Source of the DNA: Phymatolithon calcareum
Lineage: Eukaryota; Rhodophyta; Florideophyceae; Hapalidiales
Length of the DNA: 64,000 nucleotides
NCBI GenBank assembly: GCA_977006965.1
Contig: OZ345376.1
Coordinates: 2,418,001-2,482,000, forward strand
Direction: 5' to 3'
The position numbers and the translations under genes were made by a program. The notes beneath the pieces were generated by a model. That model searched no databases. It had not been told where the DNA came from and worked only from the letters and a program-made list of their open reading frames with translations. Of the stretch, positions 11,691 through 22,178 are shown piece after piece (within the stretch, counting starts at the first letter, position 1; each line of letters starts with the position of its first letter).

Positions 11691-12585
11691 ATCTGATCGT
11701 TGCTAATTACGACACCACGTCAAATAGACCGTCTCGAGGACACTACAAGGCTTACCTACAACACCCGGTTTTCCCTTAGGTGATAGTTCCTCAGCGTTAG
11801 ACGGGACAGCAATCCTTCTTGCTATTGACAAAAGCAAATAGACAGAACAGAAGGCAGAGACTACGAGAGGAAGCTCAGGTAGCGCCTAGACAGAAACCTC
11901 CAACAGCCGATTACTCTCGTTTTTGCGTGCCAAGTTTCTCTCCTCCTCTCAAGTCGCCTTACTAGCTAAAACCAAATAGAATTTTCAGCCAAGAAATGGA
12001 GCAACGCAACAGCAGCATGGCAGAACGGTAATCGGTGCGGTCACCAATATGACAGAGTGCCAGACAGTACGGCAATCAAATGTGGCAGTCGAACAATCGG
12101 TGCGGCAAATAATAAAGCAGGCAGTGCGGCAAGCAGTGTGGCACGAGCAGTAAATACGGCAAGTACGTCAAGTACGTCAAGAACTGTTGAAGATGTAGCA
12201 CGTAGTTTTGAAAGTTCGGGACGCAGTGCAGCAGAAACAGCAAGCAGTTTGTTTTTGCAGCAGAGAAGGATGCGTGGGAGTGCTGTTCAGTCTTGCGGGA
12301 GATCGCTTTTTCTGTTCAAATATGACAGGAAGCTTTGGATTTTTTTGCGTGGTTTTAGAATTCGCGAATGCTTTTACTAGCGCACATAGCGAGTAGTTAC
12401 GATTGGTACACAAATAGTGGAAATAAAATAAAATTTCGGGCCTACGTGCCGACCACGAAATTCTCAACGTCTCACCGACGATCGGTGAGGCAGGTTGATC
12501 CACCATATTGATTGCGTACACAAGCGAGTTTACTTCTTCTTACCTCGTAAAGCGTTCCCCAGTATCAGCGCCATGTCATATATGT
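11691..12585. other. Spacer with degenerate GCGGCA-type repeats
   Basis: No gene is supported. At about 12,057-12,200 the plus strand holds irregular repeats of (g/a)tgcggcaa(g/t)ca. These open a Ser/Ala/Thr-rich frame of 107 residues that I regard as repeat-driven. This may be the remains of the 5' LTR or leader of the old Copia element, but no matching copy was found near 7.1 kb. Confidence 0.4.
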
Positions 12586-13050
12586 TGTAACGATTTTATG
12601 TTACAAGAGATAAACTTGTACTACAACTATATTTGCCACGTAGAGCATTACAGTAAGTGTTACACATATACTGCAAAATGCCACGTATGCAAATACACGA
12701 GTGTTACAAGTGTCATTGAAAAGTTTCAATCATTCGCATTCCTATTGGTCAGTTTTAGATTCCATCACCCAATCGTCTAGTGGAATCTAAATAGGGCTTT
12801 TTATATGTAAGAAATAGATCTAGTTTAGAATGGAAGGTGCGACTGTTGTCTATATAAGACAGACCGACGTCGCACTTAGTAGAGTTAGACAAGACTGAAG
12901 CGGAGAGCCTAAAGGGCAATGAGTTCAGAGCCTCTAGATAAAAACTAAAAAAGTGAAATAAAAGTACAAAAGTACGAATTCCATTCAAACATTCCAACAA
13001 AGATCCCAAAAATAATCAGAACGACAAATCATAACTAAAAAGTCGTTATA
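12586..13050 (+). repeat. Gypsy 5' LTR
   Basis: 465 bp, colinear with 23,809-24,300. It contains tctatataagacagacc (a TATA-like promoter) near 12,851, and lacks a 26-bp block present in the 3' LTR after tgacgcggag. The upstream five bases are TATGT. Confidence 0.93.
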
Positions 13051-13053
13051 ATT

Positions 13054-13065
13054 TGGTACCACCGG
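13054..13065 (+). promoter_or_regulatory. Gypsy primer-binding site (candidate)
   Basis: TGGTACCACCGG begins three bases after the 5' LTR. A PBS starting with TGG would pair with the CCA end of a tRNA; which tRNA is not clear. Confidence 0.6.
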
Positions 13066-13556
13066 ACAATACGAATTCTAAACAATCAAATTTAAAAAAA
13101 ATTCTGAATTTGAAAATTAGAGTGGAAAAACTGAAAAGTTCTCCGAAAACCGTAAAAGAGTCCGAAAAAGCCCCTGAGGCCCAATCGGACACTTCGGAGA
13201 CCCACTGAAAGGACCGATCGGACCAAGAGGTCAAGAAGAAGTCCCCATCGGACCCTAAAACTAAGATCGTTTCGACCCCGCCATTGGAAAAATATTGAAA
13301 ATTAAGAAAGTTACCGAAAATCCTCGAAATGTAATCGAAATTATAGAAATCGAGGATACTCCTGAAATTTATCCGAAAATCAAGGGGGAAGAGACGCTTA
13401 GGACGGCGCTTGAATTTAACGCTCATAAAAGGGTGCCGAAACTCTAGGCCATTGGCTAGAACAAGATGATTGGTCGTACTTCCTGTAATATTTGTGTATA
13501 TCAGAATGGACCAACGGAATCCTTTGTTGATGATAACATTTCGGAAAGACATATAC

Positions 13557-13878
13557 TGTTGTATGCTACAGCGTATGACACGTAGCGCAGTGTAGGGTAG
13601 AATACGTGCTCGCGCTCGCGGCAATAGTAGCGGGCGGAAACCCCCGGAGGAAAGGAACGAGCCTCTGGTATTTATTTGAGTGTGGGGTAGAACCCCAGAA
13701 ACGAACCAAGACGAAAGAGCAAAGAGAAGCAAGGTAAGTGTGCGCGTCTCCTTCAGCTTCTCTTCTTCTGAACAAGAAGCTCGGCGCGTGTATATATGTC
13801 GGCGCGAGATTGAAGTATGATCACTAATACAAAAATATCTTCTTATGATAAATGCCACGTGTATCGATATGATCAACA
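13557..13878 (-). repeat. Copia 3' LTR
   Basis: 322 bp with TGTTG...CAACA ends, matching 20,311-20,631. The adjoining plus-strand tccccccgg (13,879-13,887) is, on the minus strand, a purine-rich CCGGGGGGA polypurine tract directly before the LTR. Confidence 0.95.
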
Positions 13879-13887
13879 TCCCCCCGG
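13879..13887 (-). promoter_or_regulatory. Copia polypurine tract
   Basis: Minus strand CCGGGGGGA abuts the 3' LTR start, the position and composition expected for the plus-strand DNA primer of an LTR element. Confidence 0.75.
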
Positions 13888-14224
13888 TTGAGAACAATGT
13901 GTCATCATATCATGTTGTCAAAAATATGATAGCAGATACCCGAATTAATGAGGATATTCACTTCACAAGAGGACCGTATATCGGAAATATTCGCGTAACG
14001 AGAAAAATCCGAAGACTGGGAAAATCATATTGGAGGATCTGTAAGCAGCATACACGGGCGTGAGCGATAAATTGCGAAGTGTGGCTGGAAAAGTGGTCCG
14101 ACGCAGGTGGTTGAAACAAAAGTAAGCAAGTGTGCTGGCCGGCTACTCGTGCAACATCTGGAGTGCACCTAGCTAGAATCTTGCTCGTTTTGTGATACCG
14201 TCAGCCTCAAAGTTGTGCACTCTG

Positions 14225-15455
14225 ATGGTTCACACTAAGCAAACTGGCGCCAAAAGTACCGGCGGAAGGGCGCCACGTAAGACGTTGGCGTCAAAGGCGG
14301 CTCGAAATACCACCGGTCTTGACACGTACGCACGCCGCAGTACGAGGCAGTGTGGTACACCGGCGCTGGGAGCTCTGTCCGATCATCCGATCCGTACAGG
14401 ATTAATTTCAAGCGCGTACAAAATGTCGTGCGGATGAACGGAGATCGATTTTTAGCTTTGGTCGGGAAAAGTGTGAAGGCGTGGTGTGACGCCCGTCCCA
14501 ATCGAAAGCTGGATGTGAACACTGCCCGTCGATGGGGCTTGACCGAGGCGATCAAGCTGGAGATGACTAACTCTCTAGATACCGATAGCTGGGATGTGCA
14601 GTACGTGAAATATTGCGAAAGAAGCGATCCGTCTCGAGGTTTTGAAGCCGGCTGTTTGTATGGTGCCGGGGAAGACAACCGTTGGTATCCGCTCTTTTGT
14701 TCACGCTGGACATCACGTCCCTTGGAGCAGCGACAGCGGGCTCAAGCGCGACTTTCGATTATGTGCACCCGATGCAGCAACCAGGAAAAACCAAGGATCA
14801 AATTCTTGATTCAGTTGATTACTGGTGCTTCAGGCATCCAGGGCAAACACGCGTGCTAAGCGGACCAGGATTTAGGCGTTCGTCCCATAGTGCTCGACAT
14901 TATTACACTGATGGGCATGTATTCGCTGCAAATCGGCATATGCCATGCACACTGGGAGCGTTGGCGAACAGTGTGTTTGTTAAGGATGGGGTTGAGCGAG
15001 CGAACATTGTGGCAAACGCTCGCCCTTATCCATCTGCACGAAACCTCAAAGACTTACAAAAGTGGGTTAAAAGTATTATTGGTTTCGTCAGTCTGGATAA
15101 ATTCCGCGAGTACGACGGACGCGAGAAGAAACACTTCGACGTGCATTGGGTATTGCACTCGATGAAAGGTGTCTGTCTCGTTAGACTGCGCGGATATCCC
15201 GGCGTTGATCACTTGATTTGTGTTGACGCAGGTAGACGCAAGATGTACGACAGCATGGAAACGAATCCACTGAAGCTGTCAGCTGAGGCACTTAGTGCCT
15301 GTTGCGGGGAGAGCGTGCGGCTTGAGGAGGTTGTCGAGTGCCGCAAGGAAAATGTGTATTCTTCTTCGAGCAAACGGGCACGAAGAGGATTATCTGCGTC
15401 GCAGAAGAGGAAGCGGTTGGAAGCCAGGAACAGTGGGGGTAACACAAGGTCCTGA
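14225..15455 (+). pseudogene. Histone H3-tail protein with C-terminal protease-like domain (frameshifted), copy 1
   Basis: The first ATG (14,225) opens a frame whose start copies the H3 tail. After Met it reads V-H-T-K-Q-T-G-A-K-S-T-G-G-R-A-P-R-K, with L20, K23, A24-A25-R26. K4, T3, K9, S10, K18 and K23 are kept. R2 is His, R8 Ala, K14 Arg and K27 Asn. This frame stops at 14,437. Coding signal moves to a second frame (14,350-14,859) and a third (14,682-15,455). The last contains PCTLGALANSV near 14,945 and GVDHLICVDAGRRKMYDS near 15,200, a Cys...His...Asp order fitting a papain-like or C48-like protease, plus a basic KRARRG tail. The same C-terminal blocks occur in the gene at 56,730. The gene lies antisense inside a Copia element between RNase H and the 3' LTR. 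The substrate and true fold are unknown. At least two frameshifts make this copy broken, unless introns or programmed shifts are involved. Confidence 0.7.
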
Positions 15456-15513
15456 TTGAGTCAAGCGGATAGGATTTTACCTTGCGATGCGTTGCATGCG
15501 GTAGACTTATTGC

Positions 15514-17766
15514 CTAGCTGGCAAGGGAAGTAGTAGAAACGAAATATAGACTATAGCTAGTCTTGGGATAAAGCTCGTTTGGAAGTTTCGAATAGATTGG
15601 AATCAATTTTCCCAGTGGAGCAAACTTGATTGAGGGTCCGGTACATTGCTGTGTTGCGCTTGGGCAAGGCATCAGCGATGTTCCTAGAACCAGCAATCCA
15701 TTGTATCGTTCTGATTTCCCCCGATTCAAATTAATCACGTAAACGAGCGACAGTTGGGCGCAGACGATAGTCTTTGCCTTCGTGGAGCGTGGTGATAGTC
15801 GAATAAAGTCCAAGCGAGTCCACTTTGAGCACTAAAGGAAGCGAATAGTGAGCATCATGAAGAGTGCGGATGCTCTGTACCATAGAACTGGCACGGTCGG
15901 CAGAAGCTGCTGCAGCGATTATTTCGGACCCAATAGAAGAAAAGGAGATACGACTTTGCTTTGAGCTGTGCCAGTCCAAGACATGGTACAAAAGCGAAGT
16001 TTGGGTTTGAAAGAAGAGTCCTGAAATATATCCCGTTTGACCATATAAGTAGCGTCCTTGAGAGGCGTCTGAGAAGGCAAGATATTTTGCTTTGAAGCTC
16101 AAAGGCGGGACTGGATAAAACAAGATCGGCTGCAGGTTCTGCACTTCTTTAAGAGCGGAGTTCAATTCTCGCATATCAGCCACGGTTAATCGACTTATCC
16201 GTTGCTGATAATGGCTTGCCACAAATCCATCGACAGGCAAAACACCATGGCCAAGAAAGTTAAGCTTACCGGTAACCGAAAGAAAGCTTGTAATTCCGTC
16301 TGAACTGGCCTTATCATTGTTTTGCTTGCGCCTCAGACGAGAAAAATCGAGAGGCTTTTTAGTCTCCATGAACTCTTCCATTGATGCTCGAATGTCGCCA
16401 TTAGCGTTGACATCAATACGTAGACGATTGAAGACAAAAGGAGGATGGGGATTAAAAAATCCAACCTTGTACTCCGCGGATAAAGCATCGTGGAAGCGGT
16501 GTATTTGAGATGGATTTCCAGCCAGAAGGAAGTCGTCGACAACCTTAGCAATGAAAAGATCTGGACGACGTTTCGACACTCGCAGTACGAATAGCTGCGG
16601 AATCCAGGAATCTGTTCAAGCTTGTAGGAGGAAAGCATCCATCCTTCTACATCAAGCTGCCATAGCCTTCCAGAATCGACCAAACCATACGCAGGCTTTA
16701 GTAGTTTCCATCGCTCACCAGGATATGTCATCCAAGAGGTTGGAGGCCTCACATAGATGTCTCGCTCTATGTCCTTAGCTTGTAAATAAGCACCGGATAT
16801 GTCGATTTTAGCGAGTTGGAGCCGATGTAAAGCAGCCATCGATAGTACAGTTCGTGTGACTGGAAACTGAGCAGTAGACGAATCAGATCGAAGTATGTCC
16901 TTCATAGAATCTTGATTTCCATGAGGGACCATTCTGCATTTCAGCTTGAATTTCCCAGTATATTCGTTCTTTTTCAGCGTGAAAAAGTGATGAGAAGAAA
17001 TGACATTGGCAGAACGCGATATGTCTCTGATTGAGACCACTTCGACAGATTTTTTGTACTTCCCATCCATAGCCTTCTTTAGCAGCCAATGAGGAACAAA
17101 TTGTAATTGAAACTCTGTCGCAGGATAATCCCCAATAATATCCTTGACCTGTTCGAGAATTTTGTCATCACTAGAAGGTAATTCAAGAGGAAGTTCCGAT
17201 GGAGGCCTGAACGAGTAATCTCCGATATCTTTTCCTGGTGAGTCATTAGACGTCGGTGAATCGATATCGAAAGATTGTCCATCGAAATTCTTCGAATGAA
17301 CTGATTTCGAGAAGAGAGACCGCGAGAGTGGATGACTAGCCCAAAGCACAGCTTCTTCTGAATGCTGAGTAGCTGATGATGAAGCTGGTGTTGAAATCGA
17401 CATAGGAACGGGTCGCAAGTCATCATTCTCTTGATTGAGGTCCAGCTCGATATTTTCCATCTCGTACAGTAAGGACGTAGAAGGTACCATACGAATGTCT
17501 TTATATGCCACGAGAATCTTGTGACCAGAGCCCTTAGAATTTCGAGATACCTCAACCAAGTGTTCTTTCGCGTCAGCAACAAATCCGATGTTCCATATTC
17601 CTTGCTTGTTCCCTTTAACGAAATAGTATACAGGTGTACCTTTTGGTGGAAGATTTTTCTTGATCAAGCTCGCGGCTCTCGAGGAAATCATGCGAGATAT
17701 GGCTCTCCGAGCCATTTGTTCTTGATGTGCATCGAATATTTCCTTCGACACTGCAGTTTGAGGCAA
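15514..17766 (-). pseudogene. Copia integrase C-terminus, reverse transcriptase and RNase H
   Basis: The long minus frame 17,766-16,333 includes the integrase C-terminal beta region (LPPKGTPVYYFVKGN, then VEVSRNSKGSGHKILVAY), a Ser-rich linker, then RT: GKFKLKCRMVPHGN, RLQLAKIDISGAYLQA (metal-binding Asp) and LLKPAYGLVDSGRLW. A frameshift near 16,610 moves to 16,579-15,731 with FIAKVVDDFLLAG (catalytic DD, VVDD instead of YVDD) and RNase H blocks YLAFSDASQG, IGSEIIAAAAS and LKVDSLGLY. A TAA at about 15,733 interrupts the end, after which ESGEIRTIQWIAGSRNIADALPKR continues in frame, the normal Pol C-terminus. Only these two lesions separate RT-RNase H from an open frame. Confidence 0.88.
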
Positions 17767-17887
17767 ACCAGCAATAGAAGGGTGATATCCTCGAGCAAGT
17801 TCAAAGCTGCTGAGTTTTCAATTTCCTCGCAATACATTACCAAGGAATGTAGCTTTCGAGAGAATAGCAGAGCATGGAATTGGAATG

Positions 17888-18521
17888 CCATGTAGAGCCT
17901 TAAAACGCTCTGCGTCTTTCGTCAATCGCTGGAAGAGAAGACGAAGACTATTATGCCTTGCTTCTACGATACCGATTTTGTTGTGACGTCGAGCAGGACG
18001 AGGCTCAAATCTTGTTCCGAATGATTCAAGAGGCGAATGAATGTGGAGTTTTTGAATTCTGGATCACCGGAAACAATCCTAGGAGGTCCATGCGAATGAA
18101 CCCACAATTTTTGAAAGACTTCAGATGCAATATCCATATCCTTCGAGGAAAGAAGTCTTGTTTCATAATATCCAGTCGCCTTATCCCTGGCGTGGAGAAT
18201 TAGATTTCCACCAAGTTCTTGGATGAATAAGAAGTCAATCTGGACGTGGTCGTTGAACGTACGAAGAAGCTTGTCGAATGACACTTTCTTCGCACTGCTT
18301 GGTCTCCCAGTAGTTTTGCAACTGGTGCACTTTTGAATCGCCATCTCCAATGCTTGCCGTAATGGAGGTGTCAATATACTCGCTTGCTGACAAATGAGAA
18401 TCATGTCCGGCAAGGAGAAATGAGTAAAAAGGTGAAGCTTGTAGGCGAAACATTTGCAATATCGCCCTTCATTACATTTTGACGTATCGAGCCGGGCGAT
18501 TGATGCGTGTAATGATTTCAC
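17888..18521 (-). pseudogene. Copia integrase zinc and core domains
   Basis: The minus frame 18,521-17,964 shows HLFTHFSLPDM and later CTSCKTTGRP (a His/Cys zinc site), then DHVQIDFLFIQE (first catalytic Asp) and GPPRIVSGDPEFKNSTFI (second). The third catalytic acid should lie in the VEARHNSLRLLFQR helix just past 17,964 in a shifted frame. This lies between protease and the RT frame, consistent with Copia order. Confidence 0.75.
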
Positions 18522-19056
18522 TGAGGAGAAATAGTGCGAAAAAAGAATTCTTCTGCGACGGAACGACCATAAGAAATGTGCGAACTACTCCGTCCTCTTC
18601 GACGTTATAGATTGGCAGAGCAAGTTGCACAGAGGAGAGTTTTGCAACATCAGGGGGAATAATTAGGACTTCTTTGCTGTTGATAAGATCGGATTGATAT
18701 AGAGCGTCATTTCCAACAAGAAGTAGTCCATCTCCCAAAACAACATAGAATGGCATTTCAAAGCGAGTGCCATTGAGATCAACAAGCGGTAGCTTCCACA
18801 GAGCGAAGACAATTTTTGTAGCACTGCAATTCATGCCATATCCGTGGTAAAATGGTTCACAATGAAGCGGATGCAGTTCAAGAGGAATGTTCAAAGCGAT
18901 GCATAAGGCGGCGGCTGAACGAACACCACCAACATTTCGACCACAGCCTGTGTCTATCAATGGGTTTGGATCCCTTGAAATTGGACATAGGTCAGAAACG
19001 GCCCCCTGTCCAGAAGTGAAACTTCTCTGGACTAGGAGCCCCTGCGGAAAATTCAT
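18472..19056 (-). pseudogene. Copia aspartic protease
   Basis: PLIDTGCGRNVGG carries the DTG loop of a retropepsin, and LLLVGNDALYQSDLI near the end is the second conserved strand. It is in the same frame as Gag, separated by a single TGA (19,093-19,095), so Gag-protease could once have been continuous or stop-suppressed. It shifts frame before the integrase. Confidence 0.72.
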
Positions 19057-19092
19057 TCCATCTTTTTCATTGCCTTTTGAACCTGTATCATT

Positions 19093-20307
19093 TCATTTGC
19101 CTTCCTTACGACGCTTTTTGGTGAACAAGCTAGGAGATTTACAAAAAATGTCTCCTCGAATGTGATCTTCGGCTCCACAGTCGAAACAGAATCTTTGATT
19201 TGTCCGTTTCTGAAACTTTTGCACCTTTGATGATTTTGGTTGCGAAGGTGCGGAGGAAAGCATCGATCCAGAAGCAGTCTGCTTCTTTTTCGGCGGGTTT
19301 AGGGGAGGAATTGAGCGTTCTGCTCTGAGATCTCTTAAACCAGCCAACATGGCAGACTGAACCATAGAGGTAATTTCCTCTCGAGTGAAAATAGTCTTGT
19401 CCTGTTCAATACTTGACTGCTCAAGAGATCTAATAACGGAGACAACATCATCAAGAGTGATTGGAGCTCTGGGAGGTGCAGCTGAGCTTCGGCGTGTCGA
19501 TCCTCTCTGAGCTTCCGGAGGAGCTGTTGACCTGGTAATGACTCCAGTGAGCAGCTCAAGTGCTTGGTTGATAGCTGAATGCACTTGTTGGAGCTTCTCA
19601 GTTGGGGAAGGAATGTCCTCATCTTCAATCACTTGACAAAGTGCCAATCCGGACGAGAGCGTTTCCTTCACCTTCTCTAAGTCCTCGGAGTCTCGATCTG
19701 TCAGAGCACATGGTGCCTTCTTCTCCTTATCCTTTCGAAAGTGAGCAGCGTTGATTAACTGAATCTTCGCGCTCTGACGAGTAGTCTCTCCAAGATTGGC
19801 GTTCCCGATTAACGTTATAGCGAGAACTTCGCCCACTTGGGATGAAGATGAAACCCCTGCATGGATTAAGTGCTGCGAAGCAAGACCATGAAACCGAGAA
19901 ACAAACTGGGTGAGCGACTCGTTCTTGTTTCGCTTGCACTTCACAACTCTGTTGAACGAGTTGATCAAGCGAGTGATGATGACGATAGGAGGGTCAACCG
20001 CAATGAGATCCACAATCTCCCAGACAGCGGCGACCTGGTCGTCTTGCTTGTAATCGATCAACTTGCTCTCCTGTGCATGATCGACGATCGACTGCTGCGC
20101 AAGTGGAAGAGCTCGGTCATAGAGGTGACGACCGAGAGTGGCGAAGACAGTTTTATAATGCTTGTCTTCGCCTCTTGCAGCTCCGACCGTAATTAAGTCG
20201 ACCCAGTTCTCGACACTCTTCCGCCAGGCGTAGAGATCCTGGCGGGGGTAGAACTTCGGCGGATCTGCGATGCCGCGTACGGCACTTGTCTCAGACCCTG
20301 GGCCCAT
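19093..20307 (-). CDS. Copia Gag with zinc knuckle
   Basis: An intact 404-residue frame. An N-terminal FYPRQDLYAWRKSVENWVDLI block is followed by helical capsid-like sequence containing RFHGLASQHLIHAG, and a C-terminal CFDCGAEDHIRGDIFC (C-x2-C-x4-H-x6-C) zinc knuckle with basic flanks, which binds RNA in retroelement Gags. The start codon lies within the primer-binding site: the ATG is the one in GTTATGGGCCCAG. It is the only completely open gene of this element. Confidence 0.88.
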   Translation of the reverse strand: MGPGSETSAVRGIADPPKFYPRQDLYAWRKSVENWVDLITVGAARGEDKHYKTVFATLGRHLYDRALPLAQQSIVDHAQESKLIDYKQDDQVAAVWEIVDLIAVDPPIVIITRLINSFNRVVKCKRNKNESLTQFVSRFHGLASQHLIHAGVSSSSQVGEVLAITLIGNANLGETTRQSAKIQLINAAHFRKDKEKKAPCALTDRDSEDLEKVKETLSSGLALCQVIEDEDIPSPTEKLQQVHSAINQALELLTGVITRSTAPPEAQRGSTRRSSAAPPRAPITLDDVVSVIRSLEQSSIEQDKTIFTREEITSMVQSAMLAGLRDLRAERSIPPLNPPKKKQTASGSMLSSAPSQPKSSKVQKFQKRTNQRFCFDCGAEDHIRGDIFCKSPSLFTKKRRKEGK

Positions 20308-20310
20308 AAC
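20298..20310 (-). promoter_or_regulatory. Copia primer-binding site, initiator tRNA-Met anticodon-arm type
   Basis: Minus-strand GTTATGGGCCCAG directly follows the 5' LTR. The plus-strand form, CTGGGCCCATAAC, is the anticodon-arm sequence of eukaryotic initiator tRNA-Met with its CAT anticodon. Drosophila copia and Ty5 are known to prime from a half tRNA cut there. The Gag ATG sits inside it. Confidence 0.85.
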
Positions 20311-20631
20311 TGTTGTATGCTACAGCATATGACACGTAGCGCAGTGTAGGGTAGAATGAGTGCTCGTGCACGCGGCAATAGTAGCGGGCAGAAAGCCCCG
20401 GAGGAAAGGAACGAGCCTCCGGTATTTATTAGAGTGTGGGATCGAACCCCAGAAACGAACCAAGACGAAAGAGCAAACAGAAGCAAGGTAAGTGTGCGCG
20501 TCTCCTTCTGCCTCTCTTCTTCTCAAAAGAAGCTCGGCGCGTGTATATATGTCGGCGCGAGATTGAAGTATGATCACTAACACAAAAATATCTTCTTATG
20601 ATAAATACCACGTGTATCGATATGATCAACA
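20311..20631 (-). repeat. Copia 5' LTR
   Basis: 321 bp, TGTTG...CAACA, matching 13,557-13,878 with a few substitutions and small indels. A tatatatg stretch (20,542) could serve as a TATA box on either strand. Confidence 0.95.
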
Positions 20632-21226
20632 TATACAGGTTCTCATACACAAAAAGGGTTTCGGCAAGGCGATCCTCGATTTGGAGAATATTTGCTCTAC
20701 GTGGGTAAATATTCAGTGTGACTTGTGTCATACGTGGTATAAGAATAAAGTGCTCTTTAGTGTCGTAAATTAGGGGAAGAGCACAAAAATCGAAAAATCG
20801 CTATTGAGCGCCTTCTCAATTTGGCGTATCAAACGACCGACATCAAGAAATTTACAAACGTTTCGAAAATACCATCGATAAGTACCACTGCGATTAGCAA
20901 ATCGTTAAAGTATCAAAGGAAAAATCATAAGCATTAGTGATAAGCACGTGATATCAAACTGATCATTGCTTGATCATTGTTAAATAAACTAAATTGGGAT
21001 TAAATAAATATTCCTGTTGTTATAAATCTATCGTCCGAAAACTGTGTTTACTTTGTATCCTCATTAACCTTTTCGTCTATTGGATATTACCTAGGACGAC
21101 CGACTGGGACAAAGGTTCGAGAAACGCGACAAGGACAGAGGAGGAGAATAGCAATAACCTCAGGAAATATTAAAACAAAAAGGAACATATACAACAGCAA
21201 CAAGAACAGCACAACTTATTCAGAAC
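20632..21226 (+). other. Gypsy leader continuing beyond the nested element
   Basis: Gypsy internal sequence resumes after the Copia target duplication TATAC. It is AT-rich and holds no clear gene until Gag; the purine- and adenine-rich stretch at 21,150-21,220 encodes Gln/Asn-rich frames just upstream of Gag. Confidence 0.6.
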
Positions 21227-22178
21227 TTGCAGACTGTCGTCACAGGACTACAGCAACAATTACATAATGCAAATCAAGCATTTATAAACCTGTCTTCGAG
21301 CAACCGCTCGTTAAGAACAGCAAGGTCAGACAAATTTAGCGGACAGAATGTTCGTAGCTGGTTGCAATCAATTCAAAATATACTTGACACCCAAACAGCG
21401 GCGCCCGATGAGGCACACAAAATCAAGTATGCTGTTAGTTACCTTACTGGGGATGGATTATAATGGTGGGAACTGATAAATATAAGTACCCAAGTTAATA
21501 TTACAACATTTGAAGAGTTCAAAAAAGAATTATTGAAGTATTTCGAACCCGTTAACAGGGAAGTTAACGCGAGAAAAGCACTCAGCACGTTAAAACAAAT
21601 GGGAGCTTACAGCTCAGTTTCATCATATAATGCGGAGTTTTCTAAATGGTTACTCCAAATCCCGACTATGGCTAATGATGAACAGGCCTTCCATTACAGC
21701 CAGGTATTGAAGAATAGAATAAGAGTGGAGATAGAGAGATCTGAAACAACATCACTCCAAGATGCAACGAGAATTGCTGATCGAATGGAAAAGATGTACT
21801 CTAGTGGACCATTCCCATTCCAAGGAGGAATAAATAATGGGGTTACACCAATGGAAATTGGGGTTTTTCCTCAGAAGAATAAATTTGTAAAACTATCTCT
21901 AGAAGAAAGAACAAAACTGATAGAACAAAACAAGTTCTTTCTATGCAAAAGAGTTGGCTGTCGTGCGATTAAACATTCACGGAGGAAGCCAAAAAACCAA
22001 TTCAACAGAAAAATACTGCCGAGACTGAGCGGAGTCTCGAGAAGGAATCTGAGCGTATTTTCCACAATAGGGTACCAAGAGATAAAAAGCAGAAAAATAC
22101 TGCAAGAGTTTGTACGTTCTCTCCGTACAGAAAAAGGCCTAAGAAGAGGCAAGCACTATTGGTTTTCAGAGGAGAAAT
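21227..22178 (+). pseudogene. Gypsy Gag
   Basis: One frame runs 21,227-22,180 with a single TAA at 21,461-21,463. Before the stop, KFSGQNVRSWLQSIQNIL and YLTGDGL match the retrotransposon Gag core; after it, WWELIN then FEEFKKELLKYFEP continue it. The C-terminal NKFFLCKRVGCRAIKHSRRK is a degenerate zinc knuckle (the second half is lost). No ATG near the start is obvious, so translation may begin upstream in a broken region. Confidence 0.75.

Larger units (their letters stand above)
13557..20631 (-). mobile_element. Ty1/Copia LTR retrotransposon nested in the Gypsy element, with antisense cargo
   Basis: Two LTRs (13,557-13,878 and 20,311-20,631) in direct orientation start TGTTG and end CAACA. 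The 5-bp duplication TATAC flanks the outside (13,552-13,556 and 20,632-20,636). On the minus strand the order is 5' LTR, tRNA-type primer site, Gag, protease, integrase, RT, RNase H, then a 1.6-kb non-pol segment, purine tract and 3' LTR. The non-pol segment holds the H3-tail gene on the opposite (plus) strand. Pol is broken by one frameshift in RT, one stop in RNase H and others. The LTRs differ at some 15-20 positions, so the insertion is not brand new. Confidence 0.95.

Noticed and set aside
12057-12380. Ser/Ala/Thr-rich plus-strand open frame
   Set aside because: Produced by a degenerate gcggca-type repeat; no domain.
20430-20455. tRNA TpsiC-arm-like ggggttcgatccc on the minus strand
   Set aside because: It lies in the Copia LTR, the other LTR copy has lost it, and no cloverleaf can be drawn around it.
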